This document shows positions 27,291-40,000 of a stretch of DNA of 64,000 nucleotides, in pieces. The notes below the pieces were generated by a model. It made no database searches. It worked only from the letters and a program-made list of their open reading frames with translations, and was not told where the DNA came from. This DNA comes from Taeniopygia guttata (taxonomy: Eukaryota; Chordata; Aves; Passeriformes; Estrildidae). The translations under genes and the position numbers were made by a program. Each line of letters begins with the position of its first letter. Positions within the stretch are counted from its first letter, which is position 1. Location of the stretch: the NCBI RefSeq assembly GCF_048771995.1, contig NC_133026.1, positions 119,307,501-119,371,500 of the forward strand, read 5' to 3'.

Positions 27291-30200
27291 TGTATTCTGA
27301 TAAGTATTTGAGTTCTCCTTTCCATAACCAGAGAATATTTACAATTATTTTAAGTTCCTCATAGTCTAAACAAATGTACTCATTAGAAACAACTGAGTAA
27401 TGAAAACAAACATTCCCATTCATGTAAACCAAATGCAAAAAATCTGCCAGCCATTTGTGAAAATGGTTTTTATTTGACTATATCTAAATTGGTGGCAGTA
27501 TAATTTTCCCTCAGGAACACTGATGTGGTTTTACATGGAGGGTTTAACAAAAGAGGTGGCATTTGAGAAATGAAAAAAAAATGTGTCAGGATTGTTATTT
27601 TTCACCTAAAAATGTTGAGACAAAAATACAATGGACATTGTGGATTGTATTTTTTTTAAAATAAATATATTCTGTACTATCTTTTGCTAGAGGAAATCCA
27701 GACCTACAGGGACAAGTGCTTTAATACTTAAAGAAATATTTAACAAAAATTTTGCTCTAATACTTTATTTTTCCTGTAGCACACATGCAGCTTACTCCGA
27801 GTTTGAGCACACCAAGACCAGACTATGAGGGATTCCAGTGATCTTGATTATGTAAAACATAAATTTTATCAGCATGTTCCACAGGAATCTCTCCTGGAAT
27901 AAATATCTGGGGGGTTTATTTGGAAATTTTGTTAACAATTTTATCTGTGTGTAAATTGCAATAGAATTCTCTGGTTCATGTCAGAAAGATAATTTGGTTG
28001 TTACAACAGTTTATTTAAGTGATACCTCTTTATTTGTTATTATTGGACCAAAAGTAAGAATAGCTGAAGTATTTAATCGTATGAAAAGTGCTGAACAATT
28101 TGAGCTTTTGATTGTTTGGTCCACCAAGAAGTTGGGCATTTTTATCAGAAGACTACTATGTTCCTAACTATGACTACCATATTTCAAATTTATAACAAGA
28201 CCTTGTTTTAGATAACATCAAAGTGCTGCAATTCAAGCATTTATTTCAAAACAAATATATCGTCTTCAATTTGCACTGAAAAAATACTATTTAAACATAA
28301 TGAGTTACAATAATTCCTACTGAGTAGTTTTCATTTCAACAAAATACTGTATTCTGTGGAGCAAATGTAATGGTTAAAATATTTGGCTTTTTAACACATT
28401 TCCTGCAAAATAAAATGCCAATTTTGCTTGTTCTGTGCCTAGTATCTATATTTCTATAACTTTGTGGCTAGCTTTGATTACAGTTTTCTAGTACTGTATG
28501 CCACTCAAATTAGAACAAGATTTAATTAAGTATATTAACAAACATAGCGGGACAAGCCTGCACAAATCTGGAACAAGATTGACTGACTTCCAGGAAGTCC
28601 ATAAGGATTTACACTATTACCAACAGAGCAAAATTTGGCTCTGCTTCTTTGCTATATCCACATATACAAATTATAAATCTTAAATCTGGGCTCTCACAGT
28701 CCTTCCACACATTAATTTCTTTATCTGATCTCATAAAGGTGTCTAAGGCTCCTCATTGTGGATACAGAGAGTTTTCTGATGCAAAGTTTTAAAAGGTTGT
28801 GTTTATACCCTTCAGAGGCCTGAAGGGGCATTGCTGCCACTTTGCAACCACAATTCATCTGTAGTGGGACTGAAAACCAGCCCTGCTCTTTTCTGCGGGC
28901 TCTTTGTGTAGCCATGGCTGTCCCTGGACAAAACCTTCATCTCCTCTTTTCCTCACGCCATCCCATTGGCATGGTTTTGCCAGCAGTCAGCACTCAGCAA
29001 CTCTCCTGTACCTTCAAGACACAACAATTATCATTACCATGTTTTTAAGAAGATTTACGCGCTATGAAAAAGTGAAATCAAAATATCACATCAGAAAATG
29101 GGTAAAATACCACAGCCTGTGAGCCAAACAAATCCTTCCTCCTTCAACAGCATCAATGACTTCCAGCCAAGTTAATGCCCAGTTGCACATGTCTGCAGTA
29201 AATCTTCACCTTCTTCAACACCTCTGCATGATTTGCTGTCTTTGGGTATACTGACACCTTTTCTCATGTGAGAACTTTATGGCTTGATAACCATAAAGGG
29301 ACAGCTGGCCCCGCAGAGTGGTTACTGCTTACACTCACCTCCTAGTTAGTAGGAATCTAAATATATAGAAATGCATGTACAATTCTCACTTGTAACCTGA
29401 TCTACGGGAAGTGTCTAAGCTTATTACTGCAGGGATATGTGTCTTAGATCAGCAGTGGCTTTGTAAGTCCCTTTGTAATAATATAGCTATGGCTCACTCT
29501 GAGCAGCCCCGAGCTCTGAAGGAGGCTGAAGGTAGCACTCAGTCTGAGCCAATGGGTCAGGTGTAACTCCAGCTTTGGCTGCCTATGTTCATGCCGTACA
29601 GAAAAATCAGTCATAGGTAGGTATTATTTAGAAGAAATGTCTAAATTCACTGCGCTGAAAATGTGTTTGTGGCTGATTTTGTAAATAAGGGAAAAATCAA
29701 GACATTAAAAAAGTTCTCTTAATTTCTCCCTCTTTCTTTCTCAGTGTTGTCTTGAAGGTGTTAATTTTGGAGGTGATGCATTCAGAGCCCTCTTCTAGTG
29801 GGGTTGGGATGCCCTGTGATTTCCTGTCTGCAAGAAGAACAGACTGTCTCGTCTTTACAGGCCAGGCAGACCTGTAGGGACAGTGACTAATGACCTTCAT
29901 TTATCATGCTTCCTGGCATCCTTTCCGATAATCTGATCAAAATCTCTTACTTGACAGTGGCTCAGGAGTCATCAGTTCACAGAAACACCAGAGAAAAGTA
30001 CTGAGGTTTTGGGATCCACTATTGTTCTGGCCAATATGGTTTTAAATACTGTAACATAGAGGGAAAATATTACACGTGTCAGTTGCTAATAAAACATATA
30101 TCTTTAGTATTGCCTTTATAAATCCTGAATTAAAAACAATTCTAGCTTTGTGGTTCCCTCATTTCACTGGGATGGGAAAGAACAGAAAATACAGGAGAAC

Positions 30201-33200
30201 AGTTGTTTTCAGGTATCTGGGAAAGTAAGGATGAGGGAGCAAGCATGCATGACTGGGGCAACTTGGTGCTAACTGAACTGCTTTCCTTTAGGTTCCCATC
30301 AAAATTAAGGCATTCTATATACGGCTTTTTCCACAAGGGAATTGTGAAGACCAGACAATACCTTTTGCCAATGAGATTATGTCAGAATTTTTCTCCTCTC
30401 CTGCCACTGAAGAGAGGTCCTGGCCAGGTGGAAGGTGCGCAACAGGGCCATAAAAATTTGCCTTCCTCTCCTGTGGTACATTCATGGAAAAGGCACATTC
30501 ACATGGGGATTGTGGCTGAAGTGCATCCACAATGGCTTCCTTATCATAAGAAAGCCTTTTCCTTATTGCCACCTTTCAGTTGGATGAATCATGGAGAATC
30601 TTTGAGAAAAAAAAAAAAGAAAATGAGATGGAATAGCTAAAATCAGAAGTGTTATATTTCTCAGAAATCAGAAAGCCATCACTGTTCCCAGCAATTGCAA
30701 GGACACCCCACAACATGATAATAAAGCTTTCATGACTTGATGGTTTCTGTGGCAAAAATTGCTACAGCTGGACTACCCTGACATTGTTTTGTGAAGTTTC
30801 TCAAAAATTACTTTTTTCTGCCAAATTATTTGTACCTCTTCTCAAAGCTTGTCTCATGCCATCATGTTTTCTTTTCAATTCAAGATATGAGAAATATCCT
30901 TCTTTGCTTTTACAAACATTTTATTAAATTCTTCCAAGTTCATGGAACATGCCTTAAATACTGTATATTTGTTTCATTAAAATTTCAGGTGTCACTCTCC
31001 TCCCTTAGTAAAAGTTACAATCCTCTATCCAGATCCAGATCCTTATTAGGGTTTTTTTCCGTATCTGAATGAAATGTTACCTTGCAATTCCAAGAATCTA
31101 AGAAACGTAATTCTGCACTTAACAGAAGACTAGATTAAATTGTGCAGAAGGCACCTTTCCATCTGTTCATAGATCATTCATTACTTTTACCCAAGACAAG
31201 AGTCAGTCTTCATTTAGAGAGAGTTGTATTTTATTGTGCTCATTCTTTATACCATTAATCTCAGCTTTCCCCTTTGTAATCCATTACTTGAACAAAGGAC
31301 CTTAGCACAGTAAGATACTTATTTTCAAGCATGAAAATGAAATGGTAAAAAATATTTTTTTTCAATTGCAATATTCCACAAGAGAAAAAAACTCAGTAAA
31401 ATAAATAAGTGTTTTGAAAGATTATACTTTCCTATTTTGTAAATTCTCAAAATGGAAAATGAATTGGTCCATTGACCTAAGATCCAAAATTTCATTTATT
31501 TAATCTTCTTGAGCTCTGCTAAATATATCCTCAGCCATGTCAGTAGCAGTTTATGTCTATAATTTTGCAAGTCATGCACTGCATGGTATTGTGTTACCTC
31601 AGTGCTATATTTTGAATCCCACACACATCTATTACTGTAAAATAGGAAAGCACTTTCCTTTTGGCTATGCTCTCTTAGATATTTCCTTACACTTGGCTGA
31701 AACTCTCAAAGACTTATTCTGTTTGTTAAATACATATTTATAATTTAATAATGCATTCCAAGAGTGATTACTTAAAGCATTCAGGTACTTGGATGCTTTT
31801 CAGAACAAAGCCAGTACATACTTGTAAACATTTAATGACCTTTTCCAATATACATTTTGCTTCCCTTTACCTATTCCTTGCTTTTACAGCTTAAAGCAGA
31901 GCTTCCATGAGAAAAAATGCTTCTTTTTGGGACCACCTCATAATTTGGAATGTTATCACTTGGACTACAGTGACTGTCTCTTGCTGATTTTCCATTCCTT
32001 AAGTAGGTAAGAATTGTTTGCGTCAATACCATCCTATGTTCCCTAGCAATTATTCTAATGCAATACAATTTATATTAAGGTTCTACCACTCCCAGGCTTT
32101 TACATAGGAAAGAAAAATGCAACATTAATCACACTGTTGATATGCCTCAGAATTGTGACAGGAATATGACATCAAAAGAAGCCAATGAAAAAGTTCCCCA
32201 TTTCCAGGTAGAGGGAGGGGAAAAATATATGATTATTTATGCAGCTCATTTAGAAGGATATTTTGCTATTACCTAGTCTGTTTTCTCTTTGATACAGGTA
32301 AAATTTGTAAAGAAAACTGAAGTGGCCAGGGAAAAATTATAAAAATCAATATGCAACATAAGACTGTAGTACAAGTTTTTTCCTGACCTGTATTTTAACT
32401 AACTTAATGAACTTTTCTTGAGTGTCACTGGAATGTCTGCAGTCAGTAAGGCTGTGCATTCACAAGAGTTTATGGTAAAAAACAGAAGGTAGATGCCTTT
32501 TGGTGTGATTTTATGGACTAGTCAAAGTTTCACTGATTTTTGAAGAAACTTACATCCTGCTCCCCACTCTGCTATTCCATAAACTATCTCAGTCAATTTT
32601 GTGACATTTCATGCACAGGGTTGTAATCACAGATAATCAGTGGGGTAAGAGGACTTTTTCCTGTCTAGCTCTGCAGGGAAAGTTTATCTCTGAAAGAGAG
32701 CTTAATAATTTTTGTACATGAAAAAGGTTGTTTTAAATTTCTCAGAGTGGTTCTATTTGTTAGAAGGAATTTTAGGAAAGATGGATTAGTGGATATAATG
32801 AAGCTAGCAGCCAATCCAAAGTGTACTTTATTCCTGGGGTAGATCTACAAGTCCTAAAAGCAACTGTATGTTTACAGGTGATAACACCTTAAAACTGAGT
32901 CACTTTTTCTGAGTATAGACATGGCTCTCAAAGTGAATACATTTGGCTTGAGTTTACATTTTTGGCCTGTGAATACATTTTGCCAGAGATGGGGCATTCT
33001 GACAGGCAGTCAGGGAAGGCAAGCTCACGGCTTTCAAGTAACAAAATGCCTGTTAGTAGTGCTTCTCAGGTTTTTTGGGTGGAGGTGAGGGAAGGAGGGT
33101 TGGGGTTTTATTTTCATTTCTGTAACAGAGGACGAGAATCATTCTCCTGAAGGATGCACAGCAGAAAGAATTGTGCTCATTTCAGGCAGGCACTGTATTT

Positions 33201-33941
33201 TGTTCTCCTGACAAGAAGCAGTGATGGCTCACCACATCTGCTGCCCCAGGAAGGGTAGGAGACACTGGTCATGCTGTGGAGAGGCAAGAGGCAGCCTGTG
33301 GTTAGGGATGGGATGCATCCCAGGAATCTCACCCAGCCACTGCCAACTATGCAGCTCAGACCAGCAGCAAGGTCAAAGATCCAGGAGACGCTGGCCATCG
33401 CTGATGATTTAATTTGAATTCATCCATGTGGGTGACTTCTTAGACTTTGTGGTTAACCCACAGGTATATCACTATAGTCCAGGGGGCCTGAGATGAAGAA
33501 CTATGAAATAATTTCCTCAGATCAGAAACTAAAACTCTGAAGCAGTGTGAATCTCTGAAGAAATTGTGTTTCAGGACTCAGATTGTGTCAGTAGTCATCA
33601 GCATGCTACCTTTAGGTATCACAAGAAAATTTTCCACTGTAGAGAAAAGCTAGCAAGGTTAAGTTTTTTGCACTGAGAAATAATCAAGAAAAAAATAATT
33701 TGGCAAATACCTGTAAACACTCCTTCTCTGCAGACAAGGATATCCAGGTCAGATATCCTCAAAACTCTGTCAGTTAAAAAAAAACCAAAAAAACACAGCT
33801 ATGAGAAAGCTCCACTCAAAATACTGCCACACAATCCCAAAAACTTAAATTGATTTAACCTGACTGCATGATTTGTGTTACTCTTCAAACACATCTTTTT
33901 CTTGCTGATAACACTTTTTTTTTGGGAATTTGTTCATCGAA

Positions 33942-33962
33942 TTGTAATTATTTTAATTACAA
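33942..33962. repeat. Inverted repeat with paired TAATTA cores
   Basis: ttgtaatta (33942-33950) and taattacaa (33954-33962) are perfect reverse complements with a 3-nt spacer. TAATTA is the core bound by many homeodomain proteins, so a paired site is possible but unproven. Confidence 0.5.
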
Positions 33963-34289
33963 CCACAGGTTGTCAGTAGGTTAACCACAGGTTTATGACT
34001 GTGATAGGCAAATAAAGCAAGTGCAGCAGCTTCCAGTGGCTTCTGCTATCCCTGGAACTGGTTTGCAGGAATATTTGAGCAGACCCTGGTCAGCACCCCC
34101 CAGTGCTGTGGCCATGCAGATCCTCACTGATGTGATGGTGCTCTGTGATGGGGGACTGAATCCAGGGAGTTCCTGCTGCAGCAAGGAGACCTCCTGGGAC
34201 AGCGAGCACAACCTGAGCAATACCTTGTGAGAGTTTCTCAACATTGTTTTATCTTCTTGTAGAGTTTCTTTTAAATGTACACAGAACAG

Positions 34290-34665
34290 ATGAAGTTGGA
34301 AGGGACCAGTCTAGAGATTACCAAGTCACAGAACAATAGACGAACAGAATAGTTTACTTTGAAAAGGACCTCCAATACCATAGATTCCAACTGTTGACGC
34401 AGCACTGCCAAGTCCATCACTAAACCATGCCCCCAAGTGTCACATCTACGTGTCTTATAAATATTTCCAGGGATAGTGATTCAACCACCTCTCTGAGCAG
34501 CCTGTACCAACGCTTACCAACCCTGTAGGTGAGAAAATTTTCCTCATATCCAATTTAAATCTCCCCTGGCGCAGTTTGAGGCTGTTTCCTCTCATCCTAC
34601 TGCTTGCCACTTGGGAGAAGAGACTGAGACCTTGCTAGGCCTCCTCTGAGGTAGTGCTAGAAAGT
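34290..34665 (-). mobile_element. CR1 LINE 3'-end fragment
   Basis: The plus strand shows the reverse complement of a CR1 3' end: a terminal region near 34326-34345, then aaaaggacctccaataccat, tttccagggatagtgattca, and the ORF2 tail matching the cctgtaccaacgcttaccaa and ctcccctggcgcagtttgag blocks. It is 5'-truncated at about 34665, diverged and inactive. A short similar block at 34290-34320 may belong to it or be a second scrap. Confidence 0.85.
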
Positions 34666-35550
34666 GAAAACCTGATGTTTCCCCCCAAAATTGTGCAGTC
34701 AGACTTTGCTGTCCCTTTCTGTAAATATTTGCTTTGAGTTAAATAACTCAGAATAAATCTACAAAAACTGTTAAAATCAACTAAAGCAGTTAAATTTCTG
34801 CCTTGAGATGCTTTGATTCACTAGCTGAACAGCTCACTGACTGTAAGAAAGTGTCATTTCAATAAACACTTTGGGAACTCCAGGTGATCTGAATGACTTG
34901 GCTTTTGGTGTGTGCAGGCATGAAGAACATAGTCACTCAAAAATGGGAAAGTCTGGCTTCTCTCATGGATGAAGGTCACTGAGGCCCAAGACATGGAAGC
35001 AGGGGCAGGACATCCAGTACATGAGCACTGCTTTGCCTGCAGTGGGACTGCTCCCGAGCTGGAGGTGAAACCAAAGTTAAATGCTTTCCTGGACTTCTGC
35101 TTCACCTTGCACTTCTTTTTAAGGCATGATTTGATTTTTTTTAAGCAATAAACAATACTTCATGCTATTGCAGGCTAATGTAACAAGACGGGTTCACTTT
35201 ATACACTAAATTAAAAAAATAAATCTATCCTCAGTTTTCACCTGAATTTGACATTTCCCTTGTTCTCTTTGTGTTTAAATTTAAAAGTGGTAGCCTAAGG
35301 GAAGGCGTTTGAAGAATTCTGTGTTTATAAATGGTCTGTATTATATTTTATATATGTAGGCAGTAGCTATAGTCTTCCCTTTTAGGCCTGAGGGGAAGGC
35401 AATGGTTTCCTGCATGACAGAGCTGCAGCTCCTGTCTGTGGGCAGGTACACAAAGCTCCCTTTAACTGCCTGGAAGGAGCGGTGAGATGAAACATGCCCG
35501 CTGATGGTTAACAGATCTGTCCCTCAAGACTGCTTTTCACCGAACATGGC

Positions 35551-35746
35551 ATTTGTTTACACTCAGCTAAAGCTTTTAGCATTTTTGGGCCTATAAGAGG
35601 ATTTGGCTGGTAGCCCTGCTGCTGATTGTCATATTCCCTAGCTAGAAACGTCAGTTACCACTTCTCTTTCTTCTTCCGTTCATTAAACTTTTTGTATATT
35701 TTCTCTGTCTTTCCCAGGAATTAGTGATGACATGTTCCATTTGCAT
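35551..35746. promoter_or_regulatory. Candidate regulatory patch with forkhead and octamer motifs
   Basis: Non-repetitive sequence containing TGTTTAC (35554-35560, forkhead type) and the perfect octamer ATTTGCAT (35739-35746, POU type). The motifs are seen directly; enhancer function and an EYA1 target are inferred only from position in the EYA1 downstream desert, about 25 kb from its poly(A) site. Confidence 0.2.
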
Positions 35747-38700
35747 ATTACTGTAGTTCTTCCAGGGGATGTGAGAGCACACAGAGCTTGCAGCTTTTAA
35801 CCCACTAGGGATTCAGGGACCAGGAGCAACACAATATCATCAGAATATTGTTTGTAGCATCTTGTGTATAAAAAAAAACAATGAAAAAAAAAGAGCTGTT
35901 CAGCTGGAACTGAATACACACACACTCTGCTTTTCTTTCATGACCTACCACTGAGCATTTTCTCTGCAGATGACAGGAAGGTATTTCTGGAAATCTGTCA
36001 CAGTATAACTATCTGAGAGGAACTCTGAGCTAAAATTGTTTTAAAACTCCCCTTTTATTACTGTGTGGTGCTGAGTTGTCACACTGGCAAAGCAACTGAT
36101 TTCTCAGATTTGCCACTGAAGGACCTTCATGAGGTTGTTGCTTCACACTGCCTGCCTAAGGAGTTACCATGGTCTGTCTCTGCTTTTCCTGTACCCACAT
36201 ACAGGGGAGAAACTCTCTTCCCCTTTTCCTTAGGTAATACAACTTTCATAATAATACAGAATACTCTGCCATGCAGGGCTGAGGCTCAAGACCACCTAAT
36301 TAAAACTTCAGTCATGAACAGATGATGTTGTCCAGCTGCTGTCGATCCACATTTGTGGGTTTCCACCTCATGATGCCATTTTCTGTTCTGCCATTTTTTC
36401 TCCCTGGTTCATTCACAAACCCAGAGTTCATTGACACTTACACAATCAGAACTGAGGAGGCAATAGCCTCAGGGAGGTGGGTAGTAGCAAGCAGCTGGGC
36501 ATCAGTAGCAATTGACTTAATTTGCCTACCATAACTCTCTTGACTTGTTGCAACAATGAACTGGAGGGATTTAACCACACCAGAGTAATTTCACATACTT
36601 CTACCTAGCTAAAACTTATAAGCTTGTCCTAGCTCACAAGCTAAGCTCCCATTGGTGTCTAGAAAAGAGACAAGCACCTCCAGAGGGAATTTCTTCTGTC
36701 TTAGATGCTTTCAGAGCAGCTCATCTGACTCTGTCTCCCTGCATGATGGAAAAAGCTACAAATTAAGGCAGCTAGGCTGTATGGATTGGTCTGGAGTTCC
36801 AGGGATTGAAGAAAGCTTACAAGATACTAACTTGTCCAGATTTCAGTAACATGAACTGATGCCTTGAGAGGAATACTCAATGCAAGAGATTAATCTAGAA
36901 TGTGTCTTCCTCCTTGATGTGAGTCTTAGCAACTCCAACTCATTTCAAACCTGCAGCAGAACAGGAACTTTCTGCCCATCATGCTCCCTGACATGTTTGC
37001 CGTTCCCATTATAGCTGTTAATCTTGTGCTCAGAGTCAAGCTGTCGTACTGCAGGTGTGTAGAATAGACTACCTTGGAAAGCTCAAATAGTTAAAATCAA
37101 GGGAAATTAGGTGCATTTTAAGGGATGAATATGGCATAGACATGGCAGCACTGGCTTTAAAATGGATAGCTCAGAGAAAAACAGCAAGTAGCCATAAAAG
37201 CAAGGACCTCAGTTCATGCTGAAAAACCTGCTTTTATGAGAAATGTTATCAAATTCTCATACCAGAACACCATTCAAGCAGGGCTACATCCACAGAAGTA
37301 TCAATTAGCTACCCAAAACCTAAGACTATTGCACAAGTTACCTATGCAGTAATGAAATGTGCACGATCTTACTCCCTGTCCCTCTCAAATGAGACTTAGT
37401 CTTTGACAAAGGCTCTGGCCTAGAAAGGCTGTCGTTTATTAAAGACCTGCAGTAACCCCAGCTCAATTTGTGGCTGGTGCTTGGCTTTTATGTATGATGA
37501 ATTAGGAAGTGGGATGGTTCCTCCTCACACTACAGGTTTCATTTTACTTTTCTTTGTGAAAAATTCCTTCCTTTCAACCCACAGACCTGGAAAGCATTTC
37601 AAAGCCTATCTTATTCATGTGATAGTTTGGTTACTCCTCAAGAACTGGTGAATTTAAGAAGTAAGTTAAAAGTTCCCCCCATTCAATTCTGAAGCATATC
37701 TCAGGACCACTTATGTTTCCATTTTGTACCACTTCTGGAATTTCAGAGATCACTTCTTTGATTTTGGCTGGTAAAAAAATGTAACTACATTTCTAATAAT
37801 TCAACTGGACCAGCTGAGCACCTTCTCTGTCAGCATGAATACTGCAAAGGGAAAACCCATATAACAAATTTTTTATTGAAAATGCCCTACAAGACTGAGG
37901 TAATTTCAAGTATATACATATGTTTAATTTTTTCAAACACACCTTGTTTATTTTCATTTTTTTTCTGTGAAGTAGTCCTTTTAAAAAAGTCCTCTAACTG
38001 TTTTTTAATTGCAAACTGTTACATGCATGCCAGGCTGTACATCCTCCTGTTATCCTCTTGACAGTCCAGTGAAATCTCTGCTAGACACACAGCTGCTGTG
38101 GGATCCAGTTTCATTAGCTACTTCCTGCGGCTCTCTGCTGTTGCTGGGGCTCTCAGCTATTCTTCTTCCCCTTCTTTCAGTTTGCTCCCCCCTCATTTAT
38201 TCTCAATAGAGTCATATACTGTAAGGTACATCAGCTCTGATGTCTTTTCTGAAAAGTTTTCAAAAGAACTGGTACTCTTAAAGCATGCAGAGACGAATGT
38301 ATCTGGTTTCACCAAAGTACACATAATTGAGGAAAGCGGGAAGTTTCAGGCAATGGCCTCAGTTACAGCAGTAGCAGGGCTGCATTTGTATCTTGCAGGT
38401 CAGCAAATTATTTACACAGCCCCAAAGTGCACTGCAAGCATGGATGTAGAAGGGAAGGGACTGCCAGAGTTTTAGAGCAGGGACACACAATTTCAGTGAA
38501 ATTCAAAAATTATAGCCATAATTCTGCTAAGATACTTTGCAAAGTTATTAAATTGTACACATTTCACAGAGTGGAATTTGGCTTACTGTATATCATTTAG
38601 TAAGTTGTTTGCAGTGGTTTTGCTACCTTTGGATAAAGATGTTGTATTTGATCTGTTTCAAACAGGGGCTCTTCAGTGCAAATGGTCTTTTTTCATGAGC

Positions 38701-39976
38701 GCACAGTCTCAACCCAGTGGAAACGGATGGCTTGTCAGTGCTGTGTGATAAGGACAGTAATGCTACTGATTTAACAGAAGCCTACAGCTGATAGGAATTT
38801 TCTTCTTTCACATTTAATCTTTCAAGCTGGATTAGACTTCTGAAGGAATGTTTTGCCTTGCCGTCATTTATTTGTCTTTTTCCCATTCATTTATGAAAAA
38901 TTATTTCTTTTTAAATGCACAAAACAATATTTTATAATAGATATTAACATTCAATTTTCAAATCAGCCAAAGTTCTAAGTTTTTCTTGGATAAGATTTGG
39001 ATTTGGCACATAGGGAGCTTCATGGTCTGAAATTTTTCAGCATTTCAACAGCCTAGTGAATGTCTATTTCCTTGGGACGAGATTATCACAGTTAAGTATA
39101 TGTGGCTTTTGTAGAAAGCACAAAGTGATTGTTTTCATAACTAACTATTTTTCTCCTGCGTCCACCCATGCTTGTGTAAGTAACCTTAGAGGAGTGTTCA
39201 GTTTATGAGGCTTAGACTATTCTAGTAAGTTAAAAAGTGGCAAGGGATGTTCCCAGGCACTGTGATTCAATTGCATTTACTTCTAAATTTTTAAAAAGGT
39301 CCCAGGAATGGTTTTGGATCACACTAAATATCCAGACATGATATGAGGGTGAGAAAGGGATGGAAAGCCTTCTGAATGGCAACCTGAATGCAGGGACCCC
39401 ACTTTGAAGAGCAAGAGTGTGACAATGTGAACCCAAGTACCAGCTGTGTTAATTGCCAGAAAGTGGTTCCGAACATGTTTAATTTATTAGTTCAGATACA
39501 ATTTGAGTGGTATTAAAGGTCATCTACCTCTTTGGTATTTGAAGGGCATTTAAGGTACCTCTCTCACTTCAAAGGAACTGATAATGAACCCACAAAAACT
39601 TTGATATACAAAGACACTTAACCAAGTGAGTAGTTCTGTGACAGTCAGCAGTGTAACTCATATGCTTGAGGCCAGGTCCATCCTCATCACATGTGTGGGC
39701 TGAAGCCTAAAATATGTAAGTTTGGAGCTGTATGGCCTCACTGAAGTTGAATCTTCACAGGATGTCTCTTGTTACATTTTGAAAAGTATCTGAGGAGACA
39801 GACCAGTTCAGCCCATTTCCAAACATTAGGTCTCTTTTTAGTACAGCCATACTCTCTATTCACAATGAAATATGTGGTTTCTGGCCCCTTGCACAGTTAC
39901 TCTTTATCTAACCTACATAGTGTAGAAACAGGAAAAGACACCAGCTGGTGCCTTATGTCACTTGTCTCAGAAGACT

Positions 39977-40000
39977 GATGACAGCACCAGTGCTGTCATC
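39977..40000. repeat. Perfect 10-bp stem, 4-nt loop
   Basis: gatgacagca and tgctgtcatc are exact reverse complements around ccag. No associated function recognised. Confidence 0.7.

Larger units (their letters stand above)
24591..34289. other. Intergenic desert, centre-left
   Basis: No gene or recognisable mobile element seen. Mostly AT-rich unique sequence, with a TA/TG microsatellite near 27.25 kb and a G-rich spot at about 25139-25160. Confidence 0.6.

Noticed and set aside
27052..27438. 128-codon minus-strand reading frame with repeated Tyr-Ile
   Set aside because: It is produced by the TA/TG microsatellite.
38098..38475. 125-codon plus-strand reading frame
   Set aside because: No domain, splice context or recognisable family; biased toward Ser and Leu as expected from chance frames.
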